A DNA stretch of 64,000 bases, from NCBI GenBank assembly GCA_025175895.1, contig CM045989.1:132507272-132571271 (forward strand), read 5' to 3'. The notes beneath the pieces are model-generated. The model was not told where the DNA came from. It saw nothing but the letters and a program-made list of their open reading frames with translations, and did not search any database. Position 1 is the stretch's first letter; every line of letters begins with the position of its first letter. Made by a program: the position numbers and the translations under genes. Positions 10,135-23,100 of this stretch are shown piece by piece. This DNA is from Wurfbainia villosa. Lineage: Eukaryota; Streptophyta; Magnoliopsida; Zingiberales; Zingiberaceae.

Positions 10135-12116
10135 CGCCTAGACGACTTTATTTATCTCCAATATAAATTGACAGCACTGTTGAGAGTATGGGGAATACAA
10201 TCAAAGTCCCACATTGGTAAGACATGGAAAAGATCATGTGCTTATAAGAAAAAAGATATCTCCATTGGTGTGAGGCCTTTTGGGTAAAGACCAAAAACAA
10301 AACCATGAGGGCTTGGGCCCAAAGTGGACAATATCATACCATTGTGGAGATATGTGGATCTTATAAGCACTAACAATTGGTATCAGAGCCGTGGTCCATG
10401 TCAAGCCATGAACCTCGAACGAAGGAAGTTGAGCTCCCACGTCCGGATCAAGAGAACCAGACATCAGGAAGGAAGTCTAGTTGGGTCGGGGGGACCGAAC
10501 AACTGACAGGAAGTCCTGGTGGGTTGAAGATCGGACATCAAGCAGAGAAAATCCTTCGAGGAGGGATAGGCTTGAGGGGGGGCCCAATGTGGTCCTTCGT
10601 TTGAGGGAGGGATTGTTGAGAGTATGGGGAATACAATCAAAGTCCCACATTGGTAAGACATGGAAAAGATCATGTGCTTATAAGAAAAAAGATATCTCCA
10701 TTAGTGTGAGGCCTTTTGGGTAAAGACCAAAAACAAAACCATGAGGGCTTGGGCCCAAAGTGGACAATATCATACCATTGTGGAGATATGTGGATCTTAT
10801 ATGCACTAACAAGCACCACTCTTTTTCTCAGCCAGGTTCCCTCTCCATGGTGCTGGAAATTTATATCCCAGGCCCACGGTGGTGCTGGGATATAAATTTC
10901 CAGCACCACCATTTATCTCGACCAGTTCCATCTCCCTGGTGCTGGGATTTTTAAACACAGAACCACTGTGTTGCTGGGGTTTTAGTTCCCAGCACCACCA
11001 ACAATTCTGGCAAATTTTATGTACATGGTGCTGGAAATTTCATTCCCAGCACCATGGTGTTGCTGGGGGTTTTAATCTCATTACCACGGTGGTGCTGGGA
11101 TATAAATTCCCAGCACCACTATTTATCTGGACTAGTTCCATCTCCCTGGTGCTGGGATATTTAAACGCAGAACCAACGTGTTCTTTGGGGTTTTAGTTCA
11201 AAGACCACCACCAGATAATTTATATGTACATGGTCTTTGGAAATTACATTCCCGATCCTTGTGTTCTTTGGGGTTTTAATCCCATTACTGCAGTGGTCTT
11301 TGGGATATAAATTCCCAGCACCACCATTTATCTGGACTAGTTCCATCTCACAGTCTTTGGGATATTTAAGCCTTGAACCACCGTGTTCTTTGGGGTTTTA
11401 GTTCCCACCACTAACATTTCCTTGACTTATATGTACATGGTGCTGGAAATTACATTCCCAGCACCATGGTGTTGCTGGGGGTTTTAATCCCATTACCACG
11501 GTGGTGCTGGGATATAAATTAACAGCACCAGCATTTATCTCGACGATCGATACCCAAGGTTGGGAGTCTTATTCGCAGGACCATAATGTTGCTGAGGTTT
11601 CTAATCCCAGCACCACCCTTAATGTCGACCACTTATATCTTCCTGGTCTAGTGAATTAGATTCTCAACACCAAGGTGTTGCTGGGAGTTTGAATCTCATT
11701 ACCATCGTGGTGCTGGAATATAAATTACCAGCACCACAATTTATCTCGACAAGTACATTCCCCATGGTGCTGGGAGTATTAAACTCAGCGCCACGGTGGT
11801 GACGAGATTTAAATTTTCAGCACCATATTTTATCCCGAATTTGTTGAACCTTAATGGTGCTGAGAATTTGAAGCCCAACGCCACAATATTACTGGGATTT
11901 AAATTCCCAGCATCACTTTTTATCCAGACCAACGAGCTGGGAATTTCATTGCCAGCACCACCTACTCTCCCATGGTGCTGGGATTTTAAATTTTAGGGAT
12001 ACGGTGGTGCTGGGAATTTCATTACCCGACACCACTCTCTCGAATGATTGAATCTCCTAGTAGGAAATATCAATCGGGAACTTGATGTCGTGGGATTTAA
12101 TTGGAAGCATCACCTT
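10135..12116. repeat. Right palindromic array, about 207-bp higher-order period
   Basis: The element GGTGGTGCTGGGATATAAATT appears near 10879, 11089, 11293, 11500 and 11708, spaced 204-210 bp. Within each period four related palindromes alternate (arms GTGCTGGAAATT, TTGCTGGGG, GTGCTGGGATAT, with CCCAGCACCAC on the other side). The linkers read CATTTATCTCGACC, unlike the TTCGAACTGGCC linker of the left array. The array was continuous before a TRIM element inserted at 10178-10811: the sequence before it (ATAAATTGACAGCAC) joins the sequence after it (CACTCTTTTTCTC). Confidence 0.85.
10178..10811 (+). mobile_element. TRIM (terminal-repeat retrotransposon in miniature)
   Basis: Two 198-bp direct terminal repeats (10178-10375 and 10614-10811) start TGTTGAGAG and end CTAACA, and they differ at two positions. 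The 238-bp interior begins two bases after the first LTR with a tRNA-Met-type primer-binding site, TGGTATCAGAGC (10378-10389). It ends in the purine-rich tract GAGGGAGGGA just before the second LTR. A perfect 5-bp target duplication AGCAC flanks it (10173-10177 and 10812-10816). No protein is encoded, so it depends on another element for movement. The near-identical LTRs indicate a recent insertion. Confidence 0.95.
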
Positions 12117-13333
12117 TTAAGTTAGGTGGCATTTGTTTAGGTGGGGACAAAACTCGGTTATGAATCTCCTGCATCGCAATTATGGGTGCATTGGTCTACT
12201 TTGGTATGATATGCCTACATCGTATTTATGGGTGTGTGGCAAACTTGGTTATACAACCACCTACAATGCATTTATTAACCTCGTAGCAGTCTCAAGAATA
12301 AAAACACATACATACATGATAATACTATGTGAAGCGGCTGGTGAGTGAGCTGCGCCAACTTCTGGATTAACTGTTGATAAATTCGTGGGAGCAGTGATGT
12401 CGTTGATAACTACTAGGGTTTCATCAAAAATGGTGTTGCTCAGCTGGTTTGCGGAGGAAAGTTGCGTGTGTTGCTCATCAATAGCATGGGGCTGGCGCTC
12501 CCACGTGGCTGGAAGAGACGTTCGGATGGCTCGGGATTTCCAGATGTGCCTCGGATGGATGCAAACCTCTCTCTGCATTAAATTCCAAAGCTGTTTGACG
12601 GGAGGGGTATTTTGGGAATTACGCGCGCGATTTGGTCATTATGAAACTATAGTGCGCGTTTTGGGCAAATCCGAACTTCGGCTGCTGTGTTTGGTAAATT
12701 GCCGTTAATTCTTTCTTCTTATATATTTATATGCATCTACATCGGATACATTAATATGTATGAGTTCGATCTAATACAGAAATACAATTATGTAATTGGG
12801 AGACAATAAACATATTTAGCTATAAAGGACCTCAGAAATCCTCTAAAATTCAAAATGCTCAAAATGAATGTTACCTTGAAGTAAGGTAGAATCTATCACT
12901 ACGCTTTATAAATTTAGCATAAATTCAAGACTTCATGAAAATAATTATTAGTAATCCATAAAAAAAACTCAACTCTCGATTTTGACATTGTTACCAAGCA
13001 AATATAAAAACTCACTAAAATACTATGGCATGTCTCGTTAGATGCCATAAGATTGTGCAATAGAATACGTCATACATTGTTTTTTTGCTCATCACTCTAT
13101 ATCAGACCTTTATTTATATGCTTATTCACAACCTTCAACATCATCCAAAGAATAACTACACAATTTCTAGTTATGAAAATTTCATCATCGAACTACCATC
13201 CATCATTTTCCTCAAAACAATTATTAATTTTGTCCCACTCCATCTACTAAAAGATAAACAATATTTATAAACTATTATAAACAAAAAAAATACAATAGCG
13301 TTGTTTGCTATAAAAAAACAAATAGAAGTGGGA

Positions 13334-13375
13334 ATGGTTAAAGTTGATTATGAAAAAGCTTTTGATAAAATCAAC
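13334..13375 (+). pseudogene. Orphan LINE reverse-transcriptase scrap
   Basis: The 14 codons MVKVDYEKAFDKIN match the start of the LINE-type reverse-transcriptase domain, where K-D-Y/F-E-K-A-F/Y-D is a conserved signature. The frame runs on into unrelated residues and I found no more of the domain on either side, so this is a very short relic or a chance match. Confidence 0.35.
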
Positions 13376-15788
13376 CGGTATGACCCGGCCCCTACCCTTG
13401 ATTTTTAGGACGATCAAACCCTTTATATTAGTAGTGAATCTTATCAACTACTGATATCTAGTTAACTATTTGTGCGTGCTATGCATTTCTTCTCCAATAT
13501 GAATATTCACGTATGAACTTAGTATGTAAATAGCAATAATAATAATAATAATAAAAACTCGCTTCCTCAATGTTGCATAAGTCTGAGCATTTTCCAAAGG
13601 ATACAGTAGAAAGCAATTACCAGTTGAAATTCCACAAAAGAACAATATTAGCAAAAAAAAAAAACAAATAGAAATATGTTGTCCCTTAGCAAACAGCATA
13701 TTCCTACTCAGTTATTAATATTTTTGAGGTAGAAATGTTTTTTTTTTAATTTTGCACATTATATTATTTTTCATACCAAATATGGTAAAGTATAAATATT
13801 ATATATATTTTTATTTTTTATTTATGTTCTGTGTTACTTCAATAGTGACACCATCTCATTCGTTCTCGAAGATGCTTGTTCTTATTAAATGGCTCATTGA
13901 AAACTTCTTGAACTTGAGGTGAGTTATATCTCTCTATACTCAGCAGCATTTTAGAATAGTAAAAATGTGTTAAAAGTGTTACATAACAAAGCACATTCAA
14001 CATTTATAGATTGAAAATGAAGCTAAGGGTACATAAATGCTCAAGAAAGTAGAGTGCCATCAAGCAACAATTAATAAATATATACCATTCCGTTTTGCGC
14101 ACAGTTGGCAGAGCCACATCTACACTAAACATATTGTGGGGAAACATTCCAACCTATATAGATTTTTGTAGCCAAAAAGATAGCAAGGGAATTATATAAT
14201 TACCAAAAACAACTTGCAGTGCATGCATTAAATTACTTAGTCTTGCCCACACGGTGCATTGATAAATCAATGGGATATTTATATGGACAAAAATCAATTC
14301 CAAAAATAGATCTAAAATCTTATTTCGAACTCAAATGATCATCCATTGTCTTATCAATCACGCTCTGAACATAACTCATCCGTGATTTACTCCCTCCCAA
14401 TTCTTATAGGACCAGAGTAGAAGACAATTCTAAGACTAGGTTATATTCCATCTAAGAGATTGCTCGTCATCATAATTTATCTCTCTTAAAATTGCTATAG
14501 AGTTGACTGAAAAAAGCAAATCACTTTTTACCACAATTAAATTACTGAGTGTTCTTGTACAAACGACATAAAGATTATATATCGATGATTTGATGGAAAT
14601 ACTGCACGAGGAAAAATAATATAGGCAAGCCCTTTAAAAAAGTCTCATCCTATATTTTATCTCAAAAATAAACGCATTAAAGTGCTATTATAATAGTTCT
14701 ACTACATAAAAAATAACTGCTACAGACAAATTATTCCAATTTATCAAAATTGTTACCTATAAAATATTTTATATCAAATAACTCTACCTATTCAACTTTA
14801 ATCAACTTTGATCAATAGCATAGTACAACAATTACATATTATCACTGCTACGACATGCAGTCACTCGTCAAGAACATAATGTTACAATTACGAATTATAA
14901 CTCCTATAATAATCGTAGCTGTTATAACATTGTAACAATTATAATTCATAGCTACAACACAACACCACGTAGACTAACGCTAATCAATAACATATCGTAA
15001 ATTCGTAAATAACTAATACTGGTACATGTGTAAAACATATAACAAAGACTTGAAAATTCAAAAACCAGACAAGTTTAGGCACGCAATGATATGACAGTGC
15101 TATAGAAAACAGATCCTTGTCCTTCTCTCTCTATATACATAGACAGCCAAAAAGAGAGATACTTCAAAAGTAAATGCCGTGATGCATGGGATGATCAGAC
15201 TACAGGATATATATATATGAATTTGTTGTTTTAAGGTAACTTTAAAGTCAAAAGACTAAATTAATTCCCAATAACCATATTTCAAAACTACTGACTTGAT
15301 GTAAAGATCTAAATAAATATAAGGAATTCCATGCTCAGTTTAGTATTACCTCAGCACCCTCAGCCATGAAATGTTGCCCAATTTAACTGGTAACAGATCA
15401 ACAATGACATTTACACCCAGAAAAAAGTAGCCGCATTCTCCTCAAGAGCGTTTGTAAGTGCATTGAATTGTACAATGGTTAAATGAAAGACAATAATGTT
15501 GCACTAGAGTTACATCCCGATGATATAGATCCTAAAAATTACAGGTGAGAAGATGGAACTACCTCGATCAACTGAATGATTAGAAACCTCATAAAAAATA
15601 GCACCATCTGAACAAAGATATACAACTATAGTAGCTGAAATTGTAGATACATCTTCCAAAAAGTCTTTAAGCATGAAAACTGACAAGATCCGAAGATACC
15701 AAGATTTACCACTAATTGCCAAAGACAACAGAGATGTTTTATTTTTGTTTTACTTCTCCTTTAGAAGGGAAGAGCCCTAATTCTGAAG

Positions 15789-15794
15789 TTTATT
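15789..15794 (-). terminator. Candidate polyadenylation signal
   Basis: AATAAA on the minus strand about 320 bp downstream of the stop codon at 16115. It is one of several AT-rich candidates, so this is a weak placement. Confidence 0.2.
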
Positions 15795-16114
15795 TCAATT
15801 AAAAATATGTAATCATACTAATACTCATCCCCTGTTGGAAAATGAAGACCAACCCTTTCTTCTTCATTGATATACAAAGACCTATACTTAATGAAACATT
15901 AAACAACAAGAATCAATACTGTTTCAAATGCAACACCCCTACGAGGTAGTTGAATCAGAATAATGACTACTTGCCCCCTCGGCTCATGTTCAACTGGGCA
16001 TTGGTGGATGAGATGCCAAGTAATATCTAATATTTTCCACTGGGGGAGTGCTTAAATGATCATGAACAAATGATGGGGCTTTTGCCATTTTGGCAAGGAG
16101 AAATTATCACTGAC

Positions 16115-16340
16115 CTAGAGCGACAGACACATTACCCCGTCTGGAAGATTTCCTGGCACGGAAAGTGCGGTGATGTGTCTCTGTGCAAAGGTTCTACGAG
16201 GGACAATTCCATAGGCAGAAACTTCAACTGCACCAGAATGAGTTCGACCATGAAACTTTGCCAACCTATTGACAATGGAGAACCTCTCTAATTCTTGACA
16301 TTCCAGCCATACATCTAATAGAAAAGTTTCCTTCTCCAAC
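16115..16340 (-). CDS. Exon 7, conserved C-terminus of the dentin sialophosphoprotein-like gene
   Basis: 226 bp after the acceptor ATATTTCAG. The phase completes the split arginine, then reads LEKETFLLDVWLECQELERF, SIVNRLAKFHGR and RRTFAQRHITALSVPGNLPD, ending MCLSL and TAG. This block is the most conserved part of the family. It fits exon 6 in sequence, phase and order although it lies 15.4 kb away. Confidence 0.9.
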
Positions 16341-19300
16341 CTGAAATATGTTCAATAATGAAAAATGTAAGGATTACGCACATGTATGTACATAAATTTT
16401 GGACATCACATAATGGATATTCCAACTGCAAGAAATGCTTTTGAAAACAATAAAATTTGTAAAAGAATCATACAAATCCAAATTTCAGTACCATAGATTC
16501 AATTAAATAGAGAAATACAGAGGAAAACTTTAGCTCAATCCTTTTTTGTAATTTCTAGGTAAAAAGTGACTGGATGGTGCAAAACGAAGAGTATCTCAAA
16601 GTGAGCTAAGAAACAGTCATAGAAAACTTGTAATTAATTTTCTTATATTTTTATAGCATAGGTGTATGATGAAGTATCAACCATCAACCATAAGGCCTTA
16701 TTGCACCACTGAAACAGAGAAGTCAGCTGTTTTTCTCTCTTAACAGAATTTTACAAACAGATATGGGTTGACAAGGCTAGAGGTAATTCAAGTCCCTGGA
16801 GATAGATGACAAACTCCTCTACAAGCTCACTTTTTAACATGATTACCACCCAAAGAAGGAAAGCTTAACATCAACGAATTTTTTTTTGTAGTGCCTATCT
16901 AGTATGTTCTCTGTATGACAAGCATGTTGTTTAAGTCAAATGCTTGACTCAGTTTACTCCTCTAGATAGACAAGGTAAAGGATTGATTTCACAAGAGTCA
17001 AAACAGTTACATCCGTTTACTTCATGCAAAAAATTAAGGGAAGGATGGATCTGAAATTCATCCACAGATCATCTTTGCCCATTTTCTCGTCCACCCAAAA
17101 AAGTTGATCCTCCCTATTCAAATTTTCCAGTGAATCACAGCCCCAATGACAAGCACCAGCACACCAACAGCTCGCCGACGAGCTCGCCGCAAGCTCGCAG
17201 ATTGGCCGTGTAATACAAGTTCCCTTTTTTCCCCCTTTCCTCCCCTCTTTCCCTCTTTCTTTCATCTTCCTTTCTAGTATTGATCCTTTTCCACTGCTAG
17301 TCTTTTTGCCTATCCTATCCACTCTCCAGGGGTAAAACAAAGTATTAGGGTGTGAAATGTATTGTTCTGATGAACACAGGCACATGTTCTTGGCTCTTAT
17401 TGGATAAAAAACCAAGTGTACTTGAGCAATTTAGGATCCAGACTAGTTCAATTTATTTGATAAAACAAATGTTGGTAATCATAAAGCTTCAAAAGGGAAC
17501 TGGGCATGTGACCATTTTTTGTCACTCCACAACATAGCATTGTGGATGATTAAGGCAAACAACCTCTAAAAAAGTGGAAAATTCTCACACACATAGAGAG
17601 CACAACTACCCTAAAATTAATTACCAAAGGAGAAAAGGTGACAACACTGAATTATCAAATCCCTCAACAGTTTACCAAACAATCAACAACAACATCCACC
17701 AATCCTTATCCCACTATACGTGCGAACAATAATATACAACAATAAAAAATCAAATTTAAAATTCAACTGGACTCAAATTAATCTTCAAGTTGTTTCCTTT
17801 TCTGCAACATTCTCCCCTCATCAAGAACTGAACTTCATCGAGTGAAGATATAAGACTATCCAAATCAAATTGGGTAGTGCTGCACATATGTGTGAAGTGT
17901 AGGTGCCTCTTTAGATGGTTTAAGTGTCTGTCACTCCATTTCAACTAACTTAGAATTTGCCACACACAGGTGTGAATTTCGCCTTTGATGATATCATCAA
18001 TCTCTGAAAGTCCTCTCCAATGTATTAAATACCTTTGATATCAACAAATTAGCAACCTCGATCAACTATAATTGTCAAAAAGTGATTCAGAGAGTAAAAT
18101 AATGGTGCTGTCGTGATTAATGCCTAGGCAATAATCATGAAGCTACATTAGGTGTATGATATACACTCTTGTCCTTTACTATCTCAATCCCTCAATTGTT
18201 CTAAGTCTTCCACTTTAGATTGTAAGATCTTAAGTTTATCTTATACTAGCTCGAACTTGGTATCTATCTCTTTAATGGTGAAATTCTCATCGTACTTGAT
18301 GTGGAGATTACAATTAAAAAAAATGATAAAACTAAGGGTATTAAGTAGTAGGCATGACCAAAGTAAAAAACTAAATCGGACACCTAGATGGAATCCGAGA
18401 AAAGGATATTTTTGCAACAATAACAATGTTTTTTTCTCTCTTTTTTTTTGTGTGCTTATTGTTGCTATAATAACATAGAGTTTATTCACAGAGGAACAAC
18501 CTGCAAAATATTAAAATTGTTAGAAAAAATTGCAAAATGGCTAAATATCAATGGGCTTCCAATGGGCATGATCGTGCCAAGGAGTTGCAGTGCAAGAAGA
18601 GACAGGAGTAGTGAGCGACAATCTAGCCGATGCAAGAGGCATCAAATGGAGATGGAAAAAGATGCAAGGAAAGCATAAGCAGAGGGCTAGAAGTTGTTGA
18701 TTGAGAGGGAGGGACTAGCTAGAGCAAAAGGGTGGCATATGAGCAATAGTGTTTCATGTGTGTATCTTACAAGTTGGAAAAACTAGTGGCTAGTGGAGGA
18801 GTCAATTTGAATGGAGAGGGTGACTCTAAGAGAGGAGCGAACTAATTTTGATTAGTCAGATTGATGAGGGTTTAGATAATTGCATTAGTAGGTTCGCCTG
18901 TCAATGTAGGCGAGTGGATGACCCGCTTTAGGCAATCCCTGTTGGAGGTTTGTTAGCGTTGATTTGGTAGACGGTTGTTAGGATGAGGTAACAACCAAGC
19001 AGGGTTGCCAGCTTTGTTGCTTGGACCCGACTACAACCCGAGGTTCATTGTTGTTGTGGATGAGTCAAGCGAAGAGCAGCATGATGCGATGGATGGGAAG
19101 GGGACTAAAAGTGGAGGGTGGGTGACTGTGGAGTGTGGGTGGCTGCTGAGGAGATGGCTCACACAATGACAAGGTGTAGTTTCTCTTTCTCTGTCCCCAC
19201 AAAAAGGGCTTATCCTTGTGCAAGGCTTGCCAAAGGGAAAAGAACTGGCATAGAAGTGAACCAAGTTCAACTCCCACACCAGTTGACATAGCATAGAGGA

Positions 19301-20056
19301 CGATTGAGGCAAACAAGCTTTCAAAGATATCTCTCACACAGAGAAAGAAATAGAAAATCTTATTAACTTGAATTACATGGGCTCCAAATTTCTTTTATAG
19401 AAGCAACCCTAGAACAAATCAAAGTTTCAAAAGCATACACACATGGTTTAAGAAGGCTATGCCAGTGCATATGGATCCATAATTTTAGTGAGATAAAAGT
19501 GATTTGACAATAATATGTTAAAACAATATGGTTTGCATCTACTAAGAAAATATCCATTTTGATGATATGAAATGGCACTTTAAAAGATGACATCTACTAT
19601 ATAATAACTAAAATTAGTCAACATAAGAAATCAAACCTAACAAAATGTATATTTATGATTTAAGATCAACTACCAAAAGCAAAAATTAAAATTTTGAATC
19701 AAGCCTAACAGCATAACTAAAGAATGCTATTCCATTGGTTGATTCAACAGCCTAACAGCCTAACATACAACAAGACGACATAGTGTTTTGGGTCAAGGGG
19801 AGGGGGAGAGGAGACGAGAAGCAGCTTCAAAACAAAGAGAAAAACACAATAGAAGTTGAAGGAATCAAATGAATTGACTCGGAAATCTATTGTTGTTGGT
19901 TGAGGAGAAATCAAGCAAGGCCATCAAAGGATATTTCACAAGGTTACAAATCTCATCGACAGTCCAATTTAATTACCACGACCATGAAGAGGGTGGTGAG
20001 CAAGTTCAAATACGAGTTACAAGGAAGAGGCAGTCTAACTTCCTTCCCCTTTTTAA

Positions 20057-20135
<79 letters not shown>

Positions 20136-23100
20136 TGATCTCCTACACAACTCATCCGTGAGCACCTTCATTATCTACCGTCCGATCGGGTGAGCAATAT
20201 AGCCCAATCTTTGAACCATAAGGGATCGACCGATGGATAATGGAGGTGTTCATGGGTGTTCATGGATGAATTGTGTAGCATAACATATATATATATATAT
20301 ATAACTAATATAATATAATATAATATAATTAATTAATATGTAATTATAAGTATTGTGCAGATAATTGATGTTAACCATGTGATGGAAAATTGATAAATGT
20401 ATTAGCTCAAAATTTATCCAATACATGAAATACCACTTTTTATAGATTGGCAACACAACTTATTCATTATAAAATAATAGACTTTCTTAATAAAATTCTA
20501 ATTATCCCAATAAAAACTTCACTTTGTAAAAAAATAAATAACTTTTATAAAATCTAGATAAGCTATCATATCTCATAATTTATAAAATATTTTCAACCTA
20601 ATTTTTAGAGAGATGCATAGTTACAAAATCATGATTTCTGCACTGCTCTCAGACGAACATGGATTTAACATTCTCAATTTAGATACTATACTTTGAAACA
20701 CTAAGTAAGTATATTTGCAAATTGTCTATGTGTAGATATATAAAAGTACAAATTAACCCACTCTCTAATTTTTCCTTAAAATCTTTAATGTGCCTTGTTC
20801 AATCATGTTATACTGGTTTGTGAGTTATGTTGATCGCAGACTTATTATCATAATAAAGTATGGTTAGGTCATCCTACTTGATTTGCAAGTCTTCTATGAT
20901 GAACTTTAATCAAAGTTCATACACCTTAAGTCATTGCTTGGAATTCTATCTTTGCACTAACCCACGCTACCACATATTATTTCTTACTTCACGAGGTTAC
21001 CACTATGAAAGATGTAATATCGAGTAGCAATTAACCTTTTGTCCACCACTGACTCCACATAATTAGCATCTGTATATGCCTCTTAACACCAAATCTCCAT
21101 TTCTTGTAACCAAAGTTCTTTTTCTTGGTGTTCATTCGAGATATTCTAATAGGCTTGCAAATGAAAATATGCATGAATCAACTAATCGTACTAATGCATA
21201 AGCTACCATACTTTGATACATTTCCTCAGACATTCCAAATATAAGATTTAGATCTATTGGAGTAATTGCTGGCTTACATATTGTGTTACCTGTCTTTTTA
21301 GAGAGATATATAATATATTTCTTTTGAAAGATAAAATTGTCTTGTTCAAAGGGTCACCTCAATCCCAAGAAAGTATTTCAACTTTCTTGAAACCAAAGTC
21401 CTACATAAACTAAGAGCATTGACTCCCCCTATAAAAGAGTGTTCAATAAATAATGAATCACCCCCTTGGTTTTGTCCATACCGCATAACAACCATAAATC
21501 TAGCAAATTTGCCAAATCATGTCAGTGATGGTTGCTTAGGATCATATAAGGCTTCCTTCAATTTTCACAAAGTATAAGCATCCAAGTTATTGTGATATGC
21601 TGATGGGACCTACATATAACCTACATAAAAATATATATATTCTTGACATCAGACTCCATTTGAGTTAGATTCTTGGACTTGTCAAAATTATCAATAAGAG
21701 ATCTTAGCCTCTCAACCACAACCTCTTGTGACCGTGTTGTAACTATTGTTTGTACAACTTTTAACATTTTATGAGTTAAAACTTGTACAAAAAAAATTAG
21801 TCGATGATTGGGAAAAATCAACAATGAAATTGAGCAAACAAGGAAAATTGAGCAAGATTGGTAAAAGGAATCTAGTTATGAAAACCACTAAAAAGACACG
21901 AGAAATATTCTATTTTTTCTTTAGAAAAAAAAAACAACAACCAAATTTTTATCCCACTAAATGTGGTAGACTATATAGATCCTTTTACACGATTAGACTT
22001 GGTCTTCTACTATTTCCTCATCTATATTTAAATGAATTATCATGTTTTTATCATTGCTAACTAAGTCTACTTTGATCTCCCTCTTCTTTGATTAATGTGC
22101 ATACTTTTCATTATCCTAACTAGGTTATTTATTGGTCACCTAAGTATAAATTCGTATCATCTTAAAAGTGTTTCTCAAAATTGACTTAATAGATGCAACC
22201 TTAATTTTTTCTTTAGTGTTGTTATTTCTTATCATATTCATCCTCGTATGAAATTTAAGTTTAGCAATATTAAACGGAAAATACTAGAAGTAAAAGATTT
22301 TAAACTTAGTAGAGTAAAAAATAGAATATATAAAATTTAAGTTTAACAATATTATACGTAATGAGACAAATATTGAGTGTTTTATGTGATCATAAAGTAC
22401 TTTTAAAATTTAAAGGGAGTTCTACAAAACGACGGTTAGACCTACTATGTTATATGATATTGAATGTTGAACTATGACTCGAGCACATAAGAAGATGAGA
22501 GTTGCTAAGAATGTTAAGGTAAATATGTGGACATATGAGGATGGACAGAATAAGAAATGAAAGTATTAAAGAGAGTCGGAGTTGCATCTATTGAGGAAAA
22601 ACTTCGAGAGATACGTTTAAGGTGGTACGAACATATACTTAGACGATAATAAATACTCCAGTTAGGTGATGTTAAATTATGACAAATACGCACATCAAAC
22701 TAGAAAGAGAAAGACCAAAAAATACTTGGTTAACAATAATAAAACAAGATAAAATTTATTTAAGTATAGATGATGATATAATGGGGGATATAATCCAGTG
22801 GCGTAGAAGGATCCATATAGTCAATCCCACCTAATGGGATAAGGCTTTATTATTGTTGTTGTTGCATTCATCCTCATATGTCTGCATATCTACTTTAATA
22901 GTCTCATCTTTGTAATTTTCATCTTTGCTCATGTGCTAAGTTCATAGCCTAAAATTACTCCATATGACATACCAAGTCTATCCGCCATTTTGCAAAATTA
23001 CTCTTTTAAGCTTTAGAGGTGCTTTACAATCACAAAGAATAGTTAACACTCTTCTCCATTTCAACTATGCCACGTGTATCCGATATAAAATATTTCTATC

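Larger units (their letters stand above)
12117..15900. other. Intergenic, no supported gene
   Basis: The first 600 bp have moderate GC content and short open frames without recognisable similarity. From 12.72 kb the DNA is AT-rich with scattered homopolymers and an (AAT)n run near 13533-13553. One short reverse-transcriptase scrap is listed separately. The last part probably contains the 3' end of the minus-strand gene that stops at 16115. Confidence 0.4.

Noticed and set aside
10178..10375. Cassandra-type TRIM carrying a 5S rRNA-like LTR
   Set aside because: I could not find 5S internal control boxes in the LTR; only the generic TRIM layout is supported.
15510..15728. 72-codon minus-strand frame downstream of exon 7
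   Set aside because: Not recognised and located after the stop codon. It may be 3' untranslated or intergenic sequence.
17017..17415. 132-codon minus-strand frame in intron 6
   Set aside because: Low-complexity Lys/Gly-rich peptide in an intron with no recognisable domain or splice support.
19890..20171. Frames with Tyr-Ile and Arg-Glu runs
   Set aside because: Direct translations of the (AT)n(AG)n microsatellite.
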